A stretch of DNA of 64,000 bases from Virgifigura deserti (GCA_003576685.1 QOZR01000009.1:124001-188000); one strand, 5' to 3'. Shown: positions 14,989-24,256, counted from the stretch's first letter. A program made the numbers and translations. The notes: a model not told the origin generated them from the letters alone.

Positions 14989-15038
14989 AGAGCCTGATCC
15001 GATCACATCGAACCGATGTGATCGGTGAATCAGTCTCT
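14989..15038. repeat. dispersed palindromic element, variant copy
   Basis: Outer arms AGAGCCTGATCC and GAATCAGTCTCT flank a perfect 10-bp stem GATCACATCG (15001-15010) / CGATGTGATC (15014-15023) with loop AAC. The outer arms match the other copies in pattern, while the central stem has a different sequence, so the element looks modular. Confidence 0.7.
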
Positions 15039-15050
15039 AATCATGTGAAG

Positions 15051-15101
15051 TAGAGGACGATTTACCGATCAGGTTGACCAACCTGATCGGATCGTACTCT
15101 A
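15051..15101. repeat. dispersed palindromic element, full copy
   Basis: A perfect 12-bp stem CCGATCAGGTTG (15065-15076) / CAACCTGATCGG (15079-15090) with loop AC, flanked by arms TAGAGGACGAT and ATCGTACTCTA that also pair. In reverse orientation it is nearly identical to 59844-59894. Its right end overlaps the stop codon of the minus-strand Nudix gene. Confidence 0.8.
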
Positions 15102-15953
15102 GACACCGCTCGCATGCAGCGCGGCGAGGATTTCCAGGTAGTCCGGGTCCTCGGGCGCGAGGATGCCGTGCCGCACCAGGAAATCGATGTTGACGGGCGC
15201 GACGTTGAACTTGAAGTCCTCGGTCTCGGCCATGACCCGCCGGACCTGCTCGATCGGCCAGAGGAAGAATTCGTCGATTTCGCCGTCGGTGTTGCGCGGC
15301 GTGAAGTCCGCCGGCAGCCGCAGGTCGTAGTTGAAGATCAGGTCGTCGCGGAGGCCCTCCTCCGTCTCCATCCGATAGGCGAAGACGCCGACCGACTGCG
15401 CGGTCCGCATGACGGGTTCCGGCAGGCTTGCCTCCTCGGCCCCCTCCTTGACCAGATTGTCGCGCAAGCTGATGCCGAAGGGCTGACCGCCGGCGACGAG
15501 ATGGTCGAGCTTGCCCGGCGCGGTCGCCTTGTCCTTCGCCCGGCGGGCAACCCAGAGCCGCAGCCCCTCCTCGGTCTCGACATAGCCGTTCACGTGGATC
15601 CCGTAGGTCCGCACGCCGAACGCGGCGACAGCGGCCCGCTCCATCGTCATCAGGGGCTTCTCCGGAAACGCGGTCGAAATCGGGTACTCCTCGCCCCGCC
15701 AGCCGTCGAACATCCCCTCCGACCGAAGCCGGTCGAGCACGTCCTGCACCGCCCGGCTGCGTATCTCGAAACTGTCGAGATTCGCCGCCAGCCGCACGGA
15801 ATCGCCGCCGACCGTGAACACGGCCGGAAAATCCGCGAGGCGCTCGGCGAAGGCATGCTTGACCCAGCCGACCCGCGCGTCATCGATCAGGAACGGGCGA
15901 AAATGCGTCATGTCGCGCCGGTTGCAGATCCGGATTCGATCGACGAGGCTCAT
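15099..15953 (-). CDS. DUF4743-containing Nudix hydrolase
   Basis: 284 residues. The N-terminal ~110 residues match the DUF4743 region that precedes the Nudix fold in Tnr3/Nudt-type thiamine-diphosphate-related hydrolases; GIHVNGYVETEEGLRLWVARR follows, then a degenerate Nudix box LVAGGQPFGIS...KEGAEEASLP in which the KE-x-AEEA Glu residues are kept. Family members hydrolyse oxidised thiamine diphosphates. GAGGAGG precedes ATG 15953. It is 14 bases downstream of the HerA-like ATPase gene, so probably co-transcribed. The stop codon lies inside a palindromic repeat. Confidence 0.85.
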   Translation of the reverse strand: MSLVDRIRICNRRDMTHFRPFLIDDARVGWVKHAFAERLADFPAVFTVGGDSVRLAANLDSFEIRSRAVQDVLDRLRSEGMFDGWRGEEYPISTAFPEKPLMTMERAAVAAFGVRTYGIHVNGYVETEEGLRLWVARRAKDKATAPGKLDHLVAGGQPFGISLRDNLVKEGAEEASLPEPVMRTAQSVGVFAYRMETEEGLRDDLIFNYDLRLPADFTPRNTDGEIDEFFLWPIEQVRRVMAETEDFKFNVAPVNIDFLVRHGILAPEDPDYLEILAALHASGV

Positions 15954-15967
15954 CCCACGTTTCCTCC

Positions 15968-17428
15968 TCAGCCTTTCCGTAGCGTGCCCAGAATGGTCCG
16001 CGCGATCTCGCGCCCCAGGCGGCTGCCGAGGCTGCGCAGCACGCTTTTCGTCAGGGCCTCGCCGAAACCCTGCCGGCCGAACGACGCCGATCCTCGGCGG
16101 CTCTTCTGCTCTTCAGGCTCGCGCTTCGCCGCCTGCTCGGCCCGGGCCTTGAGAATCTCATAAGCCGACTCGCGGTCCGCCGGCTTGTCGTAGCGTCCGG
16201 CGAGCGGGCTTTGCGCGATCGCGGCCTGCCGCTCCGCCGGGGTGGCGGGGCCGATCCGCGAGGCCGGCGGCCGGATCAGGGTGCGGTCGACCACGCCCGG
16301 AACGCCCTTGGCGTCGAGCGTCGAGACCAGCGCCTCGCCGACGCCGAGCACCGGAATCACGTCGATCGCATCGAAGGCGGGATTGGGTCGGAATGTCTCC
16401 GCCGCCGCCCGGACCGCCTTCTGCTCGCGCGGCGTGAAGGCGCGCAACGCGTGCTGGATCCGGTTGCCGAGCTGGCCGAGCACCGTATCCGGTACATCGA
16501 TCGGGTTCTGGGTGATGAAATAGACTCCGACGCCCTTGGAGCGGATTAGGCGCACCACCTGCTCCACCTTGTCCAGCATCGCCTCCGGCGCGTCGTCGAA
16601 CAGGAGGTGCGCCTCGTCGAAGAAGAAGACGAGCCGCGGCTTGTCCGGATCGCCGACCTCGGGCAGCTCCTCGAACAGCTCCGACAGCAGCCACAGGAGG
16701 AAGGTGGCGTAGAGCCGGGGGCGCTGCATCAGCTCGTCCGCCGCCAACAGGTTGACGATGCCACGACCGTCCGGGGCGGTCTTGATCAGGTCGTTGAGAA
16801 CGAGCGCCGGCTCGCCGAAGACATGTTCCGCGCCCTGCTGCTCGAGCACCAGAAGGTCGCGCTGGATCGCGCCGACGGACGCCTTGCTGATGTTGCCGTA
16901 TTCGCTGGTGAGCTCGCCCGCATTCTCGCCGACGAAGTTGAGGATGGCCCGCAGATCCTTGAGGTCGAGCAGCAGCATGCCCTCGTCGTCGGCGAGCTTG
17001 AAGGCGATGTTGAGGACGCCCTCCTGCGTGTCGTTGAGATCGAGCAGGCGCGACAGCAGGAGCGGCCCCATCTCGGAGACTGTCGTGCGGATCGGATGGC
17101 CCTGTTTGCCGAAGAGATCCCAGAAGACGGTCGGCGGCGCCTCGAATTCGTAGTCCTGCAGGCCGATTGCCGCCGCCCGCTCGAGCAGCTTCGGATTGGC
17201 CGCCCCCGGCTGGCTGATCCCCGACAGGTCGCCCTTGATGTCGGCGAGAAAGACGGGGACGCCCTGCCGCGAGAACCCCTCGGCAAGGACCTGCAGCGAC
17301 ACCGTCTTGCCGGTGCCCGTCGCCCCGGCGATCAGCCCGTGCCGGTTGGCACGCTTCAGCAGCAGATGCTGCGGTGCGTCGCCCTTGCCGATGAAAATGC
17401 CCGGGGGACTGGCTGGGTCGCTGCTCAT
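15968..17428 (-). CDS. HerA-like DUF853 ATPase (YjgR family)
   Basis: About 486 residues from ATG 17428. Walker [13 protein letters not shown] (~45) and Walker [15 protein letters not shown] (~265), with [19 protein letters not shown] as the sensor region, define the HerA/FtsK-like DUF853 family. The C-terminal ~80 residues are charged and of low complexity before [15 protein letters not shown]. The cellular role of YjgR is unresolved; HerA relatives are DNA-translocating ring ATPases. The frame extends to 17476, but [16 protein letters not shown] is the family start. Neither NurA nor a phage-defence partner is present, so this is the housekeeping type. Confidence 0.86.
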   Translation of the reverse strand: MSSDPASPPGIFIGKGDAPQHLLLKRANRHGLIAGATGTGKTVSLQVLAEGFSRQGVPVFLADIKGDLSGISQPGAANPKLLERAAAIGLQDYEFEAPPTVFWDLFGKQGHPIRTTVSEMGPLLLSRLLDLNDTQEGVLNIAFKLADDEGMLLLDLKDLRAILNFVGENAGELTSEYGNISKASVGAIQRDLLVLEQQGAEHVFGEPALVLNDLIKTAPDGRGIVNLLAADELMQRPRLYATFLLWLLSELFEELPEVGDPDKPRLVFFFDEAHLLFDDAPEAMLDKVEQVVRLIRSKGVGVYFITQNPIDVPDTVLGQLGNRIQHALRAFTPREQKAVRAAAETFRPNPAFDAIDVIPVLGVGEALVSTLDAKGVPGVVDRTLIRPPASRIGPATPAERQAAIAQSPLAGRYDKPADRESAYEILKARAEQAAKREPEEQKSRRGSASFGRQGFGEALTKSVLRSLGSRLGREIARTILGTLRKG

Positions 17429-17583
17429 AACTGCACCCGCTGCCGGTTTCTGGGGTACCGCCCCCATGCTGCCCATGGGGGGCCGTCTTCGACAAGCGCG
17501 AAATTAACCCCATGCAAAGGCGAAAGCGACAGGGCAAATGCCGCGATCGGGGCAGTCCGGCGCCGCCGGCTCCCGTGCGGTCG

Positions 17584-17937
17584 CTACGCGATGCGGTCGT
17601 AGCGGCGCTCGTCGGGCTCCACGGCCTTCACCGTCGTCAGCACGCAGGCGACGGGCATGATCTGCCGCAGGCATTGGGCGATGTATTCGCCCTGCTCCGG
17701 CGCCAATCCCGTCATCTGGATGTCGATCTGCAGTTCGTCACCGGCGGCGCCGACCACGGCGCTGTGCCACTTGCTCGGCACCAGATTGCGCTTGGCGAAC
17801 AGCTCCAGCACCCGGGGCATTACGCCCGGCTCGGCGGCGGCTTGGACGGAGAAGCAGTAGGTCGGCGCAGGCTGGGTGTCAGCGCCGGCGGTTCGCGACG
17901 AAAATCGGGAGGGTTGAGACCCGGAAGATTGAGACAT
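17584..17937 (-). CDS. small ACT-domain protein, acetolactate-synthase regulatory-like
   Basis: 117 residues. After a ~25-residue Ser/Thr-rich lead, TYCFSVQAAAEPGVMPRVLELFAKRNLVP forms the beta-alpha of an ACT fold, and DELQIDIQMTGL...IAQCLRQIMPVACVL completes it. Stand-alone ACT proteins bind amino acids and regulate enzymes; similarity to IlvH-type and the single-ACT family is at fold level only. I chose ATG 17937 (MSQSSGSQ); the frame extends to 17994. No biosynthetic gene is adjacent. Confidence 0.7.
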   Translation of the reverse strand: MSQSSGSQPSRFSSRTAGADTQPAPTYCFSVQAAAEPGVMPRVLELFAKRNLVPSKWHSAVVGAAGDELQIDIQMTGLAPEQGEYIAQCLRQIMPVACVLTTVKAVEPDERRYDRIA

Positions 17938-18401
17938 GGCACGCAGGCTCCATCGTGAGATCGGCAGGACGAACAGCAAAATCCGGACGCCCAAAGGACG
18001 CCCGGCCGCTAATTCGCGTACCGAGGAGGTGATGGAGCCGCGTGCTCATAGAGTGAAAGCTAGCAGTTCGGAATGGCGTAGGTCAATGAAAGGGCCGGGG
18101 AAAGGACCGCAGGAAGGACCGGGCCACTAGCCCAATATGTGGAACCTGGCGATCTGTTAACGCCTAACCAGCCAGTATGTTGGGACCTCTCCCCCGACAT
18201 ACTGGCTGGTGCGCTCGGTCGATTTCATCAAAGGAACCGGCGCGCCGCCTTGGCGACGTCGTTCCTCACGCAGTTGACGGTTTGCAGGCGAACCACTGCC
18301 GGACGCTTACGCGGGGAACGCCGGTATCGAGTGCGATCTGCCGCCGGTTGATCCAGGCGATGGTCAACTCAGCGGCTTGCCGCCCGCGAGGGGCGCTTCG
18401 A
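17938..18401. other. intergenic region with a 14-bp inverted repeat
   Basis: No gene is convincing. ACCAGCCAGTATGT (18167-18180) and ACATACTGGCTGGT (18197-18210) form a perfect 14-bp inverted repeat with a 16-base loop and no T-run, so it is not a standard terminator. On the minus strand, 18230-18370 gives a short Arg-rich frame (TIAWINRRQIALDTG) that could be a decayed DNA-binding protein, but it cannot be assigned. Confidence 0.4.
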
Positions 18402-19085
18402 CTACTTGCTCGTGGAGTCGACGGGGGTCTCGGAGCCGCTGCCCGCCGCGGAGACTCGTTTGGGCCGGCGGACGGCTCTCACCTTCCCGCTCCTTCCGCC
18501 TCCGCAGAAGAACTGATCGCCGCCATCGGACTCGAGGCCCGACACGCCCACTCCGGGCGGCATATCGAGCCTCTCCAGGACCTCTCCCGTTCGGGGATCG
18601 ACTCGCCTCAAATCGCACTCGTCACCTTCCCAGGTGCCGTGCCAGAGCCCGCCGTCGACCCAGGTGACCCCGGTGACGAAGCGGTTGGACTCGATGGTGC
18701 GAAGAATCGCCCCTGTTTGTGGATCGATTTGATGGATCTTCCGGTCCCGATACTGCCCCACCCAGAGCGTCCCTTCGGCCCATGCGAGCCCCGAGTCACC
18801 GCCGCCCGGCGCCGGGATCGTGGCCAGCACACGGCCGGTCTTCGGATCGATCTTCTGGATGCGATCCTCGGCGATCTGAAACAGGTGCTGGCCGTCGAAG
18901 GCTGTTCCTGCATGCGCGGCGACATCGATCGAGCGCAGCGTCTTCCCGCTCGCCGGATCGAGGGCGTTCAGCTTGTCTCCGGCAGCAAACCAGACTCGCT
19001 GACCGTCATAGGTGACCCCATGCACGCCGTCGACACCCGGAAAGGGGCCATACTCACGGATAATTTCGGCCGCTGATCGATTCAT
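18402..19085 (-). CDS. glutaminyl-cyclase-like / Vgb-type beta-propeller protein
   Basis: 227 residues made of repeated blades: GVTYDGQRVWFAAGDKLNALDP, HLFQIAEDRIQKIDPKTG, GTLWVGQYRDRKIHQIDPQTG, GLWHGTWEGDECDLRRVDPRTG. The LWVGQYRDRKIHQID pattern resembles glutamine cyclotransferase and virginiamycin-B-lyase propellers. There is no signal peptide, so it is probably cytosolic. The blade count (about five) and a polar tail (RRPKRVSAAGSGSE) suggest a small propeller. The initiation region is duplicated (see repeat at 19078). Function unknown. Confidence 0.7.
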   Translation of the reverse strand: MNRSAAEIIREYGPFPGVDGVHGVTYDGQRVWFAAGDKLNALDPASGKTLRSIDVAAHAGTAFDGQHLFQIAEDRIQKIDPKTGRVLATIPAPGGGDSGLAWAEGTLWVGQYRDRKIHQIDPQTGAILRTIESNRFVTGVTWVDGGLWHGTWEGDECDLRRVDPRTGEVLERLDMPPGVGVSGLESDGGDQFFCGGGRSGKVRAVRRPKRVSAAGSGSETPVDSTSK

Positions 19086-19124
19086 GCTTCCACCCTAATT
19101 GCTTCGATTCATGCTTCCATCCTA
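19078..19124 (-). repeat. tandem duplication of a translation-start region
   Basis: The 20-bp unit CGATTCATGCTTCCAYCCTA occurs at 19078-19097 and 19105-19124, 27 bp apart, with one mismatch. Read on the minus strand, both copies contain GGAAGCATGAATCG, so the upstream copy encodes a five-codon reading frame MNRSN ending in TAG just before the real start at 19085. Confidence 0.7.
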
Positions 19125-19125
19125 G

Positions 19126-20343
19126 TCACCCGGTAGGGGGAACGGGGAGTAACAAAGTCGTCGGGAATCCCGGCACGGGCGGGGTCATCCAACGACGCGC
19201 GCGCCCGCGACCAAACGACTGCACCCTGCCTGCTGCCGCAAGCGAGTCGAGTGCCCGCTGCACGGTGCGCTGGCTGGCGCCAAGCGCGAGCGCCAGGGCC
19301 GAGCTTGACCAGGACTCACCATCGGCGAGGAAGGCGAGCACCGCCGCATGCTTCTCTTCGACGGGCGGCGCCAGCACGACGACCTCGCCTGCGCGGCGCG
19401 GCACCAGCGCAAATCCTCGCTTCGTCGCGTTCACGTCGGCCAGCGTCCGAAGTTCCGTGCGAAGCCGCCCGACCTCGACCCGCAACCGTGCGCGATGCGA
19501 TTCATCGGCGAGCTTCGCTCCGAATGCCCGCGCGACGAGCGTGCCCCTCGGCACGTCTCCGGGCCACGCTTCGCCCAGCGCGCTTGCGAGCGCGAACAAC
19601 ACCGGACGCCTTGCGAGCGAGACCACCGTGCCTGCATCACGCACGACATTACGGCACGCGTCCACGACGAGCGCTTTCGATGCCAATAATGCTTCAACCT
19701 CCTCGAGCAGGAGGAGTCGCTCCTCGCCACGCGCAATCAGGCGCGCCGCGGGCGTGTTCAGGACGAGGGATGCGCATTCGACCTCCGCCGTCAGCGCAGG
19801 GATGCCCGCCTGGCGCGCGGCGCGCTCGGCCCGAGCGAGCGCATTGCGCGCCGCCTTCGTTCGGAGGCGTCGCATCGCGATCCCCGCAACCACCAGCTCG
19901 TGGGCGGTCCTCGACGCGGGCGGAAAGGGCGCGGGGTCGAGCTCGGCGAGCATATGCTCGGCCTCGTTGAGGCGCCCGATCAGGAGGAGGCGCCGGACCT
20001 CGAGATACCGCGCATGCGCGGCGTTCACCCGATCGCCGCGCTCTTCGAGCGTCGCCCGCGCCGCGTCGAGCGCCTTCGCAGGCCAGCCCAGGTCGCGCGA
20101 GACGAGCGCGATCTCGGCCTCGGCGACGACGCAGCGCGCGCGGGCCACGGCCTCTTTCGGACCAAAGGCGCGCGCCGCACGTCGCAGGAGAGCCTTCGCC
20201 CGATCGAGATCGCCAAGCTGCGCCATCGCGATGCCTCGAAGCGCGAGCGCAGGTGCGTCGTCGCGCAAGGCGACCCGGTTCAGCGCGCCGAGGGGATCAC
20301 CTGCGGCCAGCGCACGCGCCGCGGCCGTGATCAGGGAGTCCAT
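19126..20343 (-). CDS. HTH transcriptional regulator with TPR-like N-terminal domain
   Basis: 405 residues from ATG 20343. The N-terminal ~230 residues are Ala/Arg-rich amphipathic helices reminiscent of TPRs (DPLGALNRVALRDD, GDLDRAKALLRRAARAFG). The C-terminal ~60 residues are a winged or HTH domain: SSSALALALGASQRTVQRAL, SLAAAGRVQSFGRGRARRW. Divergent from the DUF899 gene with ~130 bp between, so it probably controls it. Similar regulators often sit next to DUF899 or antibiotic-type genes. Ligand unknown. The composition (very Arg/Ala-rich) is unlike the neighbouring genes, consistent with acquisition. Confidence 0.7.
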   Translation of the reverse strand: MDSLITAAARALAAGDPLGALNRVALRDDAPALALRGIAMAQLGDLDRAKALLRRAARAFGPKEAVARARCVVAEAEIALVSRDLGWPAKALDAARATLEERGDRVNAAHARYLEVRRLLLIGRLNEAEHMLAELDPAPFPPASRTAHELVVAGIAMRRLRTKAARNALARAERAARQAGIPALTAEVECASLVLNTPAARLIARGEERLLLLEEVEALLASKALVVDACRNVVRDAGTVVSLARRPVLFALASALGEAWPGDVPRGTLVARAFGAKLADESHRARLRVEVGRLRTELRTLADVNATKRGFALVPRRAGEVVVLAPPVEEKHAAVLAFLADGESWSSSALALALGASQRTVQRALDSLAAAGRVQSFGRGRARRWMTPPVPGFPTTLLLPVPPTG

Positions 20344-20472
20344 CGGAAACGCGCCACACTTGTCACTCCCACCGTTCGATATTCGGCGCCAATCTATCTC
20401 ACGACCACCAACCAGCAAGTCGTATTGAGAACGGAACGAACGACGAAGGACACCCAAAAGGAGAGAAGAACG

Positions 20473-21186
20473 ATGTCGAGACACATGACCGGGACACGTG
20501 AAGAGTGGCTGGCGGCGCGGCTCGATCTGCTCGCGGCGGAGAAGGAGCTTACGCGGCGCAGCGACGAGCTGGCGCAGCGACGGCAGGAACTGCCATGGGT
20601 TCGGATCGATAAGGAGTATCAGTTCGAGACCGACGAGGGGAGCGCCTCGCTGACAGACCTCTTCCGAGGGCGCTCGCAGCTCCTCGTCTACCACTTCATG
20701 TTCGGCTACGGATTCCGGCTCACCGATGAGCGCCGGGGATGCACCGGATGCTCCCTTATCGCCGATCACTTCGACGGTGTGATCCCTCACTTGAACGGCC
20801 GCGACATTACCCTCGTTTGTGCGTCGATCGCCCCGTTGCAGGAGCTCCAGGACTACAAGCGGCAAATGGGCTGGAGATTCCCGTGGGTTTCGTCGCTCGG
20901 GAGCGACTTCAACTACGACTTCGGCGTTGCCTTCACCGAGGAGCAGCAGAGAAACGGCGCCGACTACAACTACCGGCATGTCGACAAGGCCGAGCCGCAG
21001 AAGGAGGGTATGAGCGTCTTCGCGCTTCAGAACGGCGCTGTCCACCACACCTACTCCACCTACGCCCGTGGCACCGAAGCCTTGATGGGGACTTACCGTT
21101 TCCTCGACCTCGCACCGTGGGGCAGGAACGAGGACGGGCTCGAAGAAATTTGGTGGCGCCGCCACGACGAGTACGACAAGCGGTGA
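20473..21186 (+). CDS. DUF899 family thioredoxin-like protein
   Basis: 237 residues from ATG 20473, with GGAGAGAAGA upstream. LAAEKELTRRSDELAQRRQELPWV, LLVYHFMFG, GCTGCSLIADHFDG and WVSSLGSDFNYDFGV are the conserved blocks of DUF899, a thioredoxin-fold family with a CxxC-like pair (CTGC). A peroxiredoxin-like role is often assumed, but no reaction is established. The TGA stop overlaps a GTG that opens a DUF2182-like frame. The upstream regulator at 19126-20343 is divergent. Confidence 0.88.
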   Translation: MSRHMTGTREEWLAARLDLLAAEKELTRRSDELAQRRQELPWVRIDKEYQFETDEGSASLTDLFRGRSQLLVYHFMFGYGFRLTDERRGCTGCSLIADHFDGVIPHLNGRDITLVCASIAPLQELQDYKRQMGWRFPWVSSLGSDFNYDFGVAFTEEQQRNGADYNYRHVDKAEPQKEGMSVFALQNGAVHHTYSTYARGTEALMGTYRFLDLAPWGRNEDGLEEIWWRRHDEYDKR

Positions 21187-21533
21187 GCCAAGTCGCGGGT
21201 GTCGTTGGCGCGCTCCAGTTCACAGCGTGGAAGGCACACCACCTTGCCTGCTGCCGGGAGGTGCCGGGCCGCGACCGTAGGTTGCCGGCGGACGCCGGCA
21301 CGGCCCGGCGCCTTGGCCTGCGCCTTGGCCTCCACTGCGGCTACTGCTGTGCCGGCCTGATAGCGATCCTCCTGGTCATCGGGGTCATGGACCTTCGCGC
21401 GATGGCCGTCGTGGCAGCAGCTATCACCGTCGAGCGTCTCGCACCGGCCGGTGAGCGTGTTGCCCGAGCCACCGGGGCCGTCGCCGTCGGAGCAGGGTTG
21501 TTTCTGATCGCGCGAGCCGCCGGACTCGGATAG
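21183..21533 (+). pseudogene. 5'-truncated DUF2182 membrane-protein remnant
   Basis: The frame from GTG 21183 gives ~116 residues that match only the C-terminal part of DUF2182 predicted metal-binding membrane proteins: LQFTAWKAHHLACCRE corresponds to the conserved QLTPLKxxCLxxCR, and LGLHCGYCCAGLIAILLVIGVMDLRAM to the GxxxGxYCxGCCW helix. The N-terminal transmembrane half (about 130 residues) is missing because the DUF899 gene occupies its place. Either a deletion joined the two genes or the fragment is expressed by coupling through the overlapping stop/start. Likely non-functional. Confidence 0.65.
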
Positions 21534-21705
21534 CGCATCCCGCACGGTATTGCGCGCCTGGGACCATCCGCGTCGACGTGCGAGGGCAAACCCTCACGCG
21601 GCGGCGACGCGCCAGCTCACCTAAGTTACCGATGACCATCTTGTCGACCGAGGAGCATCGGGCGACACCCCAGAGGTGCCGCCCGAATCGGAATCACGGA
21701 AGCGG

Positions 21706-22692
21706 TCACTTTGCGCGTGCGGGGAGGTGTGTCCCTAGGAAGGTCTTGATGAGAGTTGCGATCTCCGTCGAGTACTCCTCGAGCACGAAGTGGCCTCCAT
21801 CGAAGACATGCAGCTCCGCTTCCGGCACGTCGCGCTTGTAGGCATTGGCGCCGGCCACCGTAAAGAACGGATCGTTCCTGCCCCAGACGACCAGTGTGGG
21901 CGGGCGTCGGTCACGCAGATACGCTTGCCAGTCTTCGTAGCGAGGCGGATTGTTCCGATAGTCATAGAGCAACGCCAGCTGGATTTCGGCGTTGCCCGGC
22001 CGGTCGAGCAGAGCCTGATCCAATGTCCAGCTGTCCGGACTCACCCGTTCCGGCCGGCTGGCGCCGTGCAGATATTGAAATTTTGTCGTCTCGATCGTGA
22101 GAAGATCGCGCATGGGCTTCTCGGTTTCGGCGTTCCGGTTCTTCCAGAACGCTCTTGCCGGTTCGAAGCCGTCGGAGAGCCCCTCGAGATGCGCGACGGC
22201 ATTCTGAATTATGAGTGCCTCCACCCGGTCGGGATGTCGGGTCGCCAAGCGGAACCCCACGGGCCCACCGAAATCCTGCATGTAGAGACTGTACCGAGTG
22301 AGGCCGAGCTTCTCCGTAAATCGCTCGATCACGTCGGTCAGCCGATCGAAGCTGTAGGTGAACTGTTCGACCGGTGGCGCATCGCTGAAACCGTATCCTG
22401 GGTAGTCTGGTGCGACCACGTGATATCTGACCGCCAGTTTCGGGATGAGGTCGCGGAACATATGCGAGGAGGTCGGAAAGCCGTGCAGTAACAGCACGGT
22501 CGGTGCGTTTGGCGGCCCCGCTTCCCGGTAGAACAGTTTGAGCCCGTCTACGCCCACTGTCTTGTACGTAACGTCTTCGGAGGCAGCGGCCGAAAGAGAC
22601 GCAGACGACGAAGCGGCGATCGCGCCGAGTGCGAGAAGCCCCGAGGTGAGCCAGTGCTGACGCAAGTACCGTCTGGATCCAAGTGGCGACAT
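21706..22692 (-). CDS. exported alpha/beta hydrolase, epoxide-hydrolase/haloalkane-dehalogenase type
   Basis: 328 residues from ATG 22692, preceded by GGGAGA. An N-terminal signal peptide (SPLGSRRYLRQHWLTSG, then hydrophobic and ASA-like) predicts export. The core has VLLLHGFPTSSHMFRDL, the nucleophile elbow YMQDFGGPVGF (Asp), WGRNDPFF and GGHFVLEE (His). An Asp nucleophile indicates an epoxide hydrolase or dehalogenase-like fold rather than a Ser esterase. Divergent from the CGNR regulator gene with ~137 bp between, so probably regulated by it. Substrate unknown. Confidence 0.82.
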   Translation of the reverse strand: MSPLGSRRYLRQHWLTSGLLALGAIAASSSASLSAAASEDVTYKTVGVDGLKLFYREAGPPNAPTVLLLHGFPTSSHMFRDLIPKLAVRYHVVAPDYPGYGFSDAPPVEQFTYSFDRLTDVIERFTEKLGLTRYSLYMQDFGGPVGFRLATRHPDRVEALIIQNAVAHLEGLSDGFEPARAFWKNRNAETEKPMRDLLTIETTKFQYLHGASRPERVSPDSWTLDQALLDRPGNAEIQLALLYDYRNNPPRYEDWQAYLRDRRPPTLVVWGRNDPFFTVAGANAYKRDVPEAELHVFDGGHFVLEEYSTEIATLIKTFLGTHLPARAK

Positions 22693-22829
22693 CGGAATCT
22701 CCCTTCTTCCTACCCGTCTCACCAACGAGCGCGAGTAACCTTTCAAACTATATATAAACGGTTACATTAGGACGCTAACTTGTCAATGGCCGTTTTAGAG
22801 GTTAGTTGAGAGGGCGAAATGGAGGCACA

Positions 22830-23435
22830 ATGACGGTTCCGTTCCCGTTTCTGGGCAATGCCGCTTGGCTCGACTTCGTCAATACGGAGCTCAGCAACGG
22901 CGACGACAAAATCGAACTCCTGACAGGCTTCGATGCATTCATGCGATGGGGGCGTGAGGCTAAGCTCATCGACCGAGGTGAAGGTCATGTTCTTGAGAAT
23001 GCCGCACCCGAGCGATTTCACCCTGACGCAGTCTTTGAGGAGGCGCTTGCCCTGCGCGCCGAACTGCGCAAGGCGGTCGGTGATCTGACGAATGGCCAGA
23101 CCCCCGGATCACCGTTGCTGGACCAGATAAACAAGCTCCTAGGCGATCACCCGGCCGTGCTCTCGCTCAAGCGAACGGAGGGGACGTGGCAGATCGGATC
23201 GAAACCGGTCGTGACCGGGCCGAGAAGCGTCCTCGCGCGGGTCGCCGAGGACTTCGCGCGTTTCATGGCGACGGCCGATCCGATGCTCCTACGGCGATGC
23301 GCCAGCGAGCGCTGTCAGATCTATTTCTATGACACGAGCAAAAATCATACGCGGCGCTGGTGCAGCATGGAGTTCTGCGGTAATCGCGCCAAGGTGGCGG
23401 GCCACCGCTCTCGCCTTCAGCGCTCGCGGCCGTAG
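22830..23435 (+). CDS. CGNR zinc-finger (ABATE-domain) putative regulator
   Basis: 201 residues from ATG 22830 (GGAGG upstream). N-terminal ABATE domain: NAAWLDFVNTELSNGDD, ALALRAELRKAVGDL. The C-terminal zinc-finger has CASERCQIYFYD, then RRWCSMEFCGNRAKVAGHR, the CGNR motif. The finger is a probable DNA-binding module and the ABATE region a ligand-sensing stress domain. It is divergent from the hydrolase and likely its regulator. Its last 19 bp overlap the 3' end of the convergent ABC permease gene. Confidence 0.85.
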   Translation: MTVPFPFLGNAAWLDFVNTELSNGDDKIELLTGFDAFMRWGREAKLIDRGEGHVLENAAPERFHPDAVFEEALALRAELRKAVGDLTNGQTPGSPLLDQINKLLGDHPAVLSLKRTEGTWQIGSKPVVTGPRSVLARVAEDFARFMATADPMLLRRCASERCQIYFYDTSKNHTRRWCSMEFCGNRAKVAGHRSRLQRSRP

Positions 23436-24256
23436 AGATACATCGCCACCGGCGCGCAGATGGCGGTGACGAGGGCGGGCGCCAGGAGCGCGAACCCAAT
23501 CTCGCCCGCGGTTACCGTGCCGGACATGATGCCGCGAACGGCGGTCACCAGCAGCGCGACCGGATTGACGCCGACGATGGCCTGCAGCCAGCCCGGCATG
23601 GTCGCCGGGTCGACGAAGATGTTGGAGGCGAAGGTCAAAGGCATCAGCACCAGCCAGCTCAGGGTCATCACCGTAGAGGGCGTGCGGACCGTCAGGGCCA
23701 AGGTGGTGAAGATCCAGCCGATACCGAAAGCGAAGAGATCGAGCAGAAGGATCGACAGGACGATGCCGGAAGCGCCGGTCTCGGCGCGGAAGCCCATGAT
23801 GAAGCCGACGGCGACGACGATCAGCGACGAAACCGTATAGCGGACGGTGTCGCCGACCATGGCGCCGACGATGGGCGCGGGCTTCCAGATCGGCATCGAG
23901 CGGAAGCGGTCGAAGACGCCCTTGGAGATATCGCCGTTAAGCGTGAAGCCGGTATAGATCGACGTGAAGGTCACGGTCTGCACGAGAATGCCCGGCAGCA
24001 GGAACTGCAGATATGCGTCGGTCGAGCCGGCAAGCGCACCGCCGAACAAGTAGGTGAACATCACGGTGAACATGATCGGCGTGACGATCACATCGAACAG
24101 CTGCTCCGGCATGTGCTTGATCTTGAGCAGCGCCCGCCAACCGAAGGTCAGTGCATTGGCGACGGCACCCGGGCTCGTTGGCGCATGACGCGCGGCCAGA
24201 GTCTTACGCAGGGTCTGATCGACGTCGCTCCGCCGCGGGTTGCTGGTCATGTTCAT
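23417..24256 (-). CDS. ABC-2 type transporter permease (DrrB-like)
   Basis: 279 residues with six hydrophobic segments. [49 protein letters not shown], and [21 protein letters not shown] are typical of DrrB/ABC-2 drug and lipid exporter permeases. It overlaps the upstream ATPase gene by four bases (ATGA), so the two are translationally coupled and form a half-transporter pair. Convergent overlap with the CGNR gene at the 3' end. The exported substrate is unknown. Confidence 0.9.
   Translation of the reverse strand: MNMTSNPRRSDVDQTLRKTLAARHAPTSPGAVANALTFGWRALLKIKHMPEQLFDVIVTPIMFTVMFTYLFGGALAGSTDAYLQFLLPGILVQTVTFTSIYTGFTLNGDISKGVFDRFRSMPIWKPAPIVGAMVGDTVRYTVSSLIVVAVGFIMGFRAETGASGIVLSILLLDLFAFGIGWIFTTLALTVRTPSTVMTLSWLVLMPLTFASNIFVDPATMPGWLQAIVGVNPVALLVTAVRGIMSGTVTAGEIGFALLAPALVTAICAPVAMYLYGRER

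Noticed and set aside
15968..17428. HerA-like ATPase as a defence system component
   Set aside because: It matches the widespread DUF853/YjgR type, with a Nudix gene downstream and no Sir2, nuclease or NurA partner.
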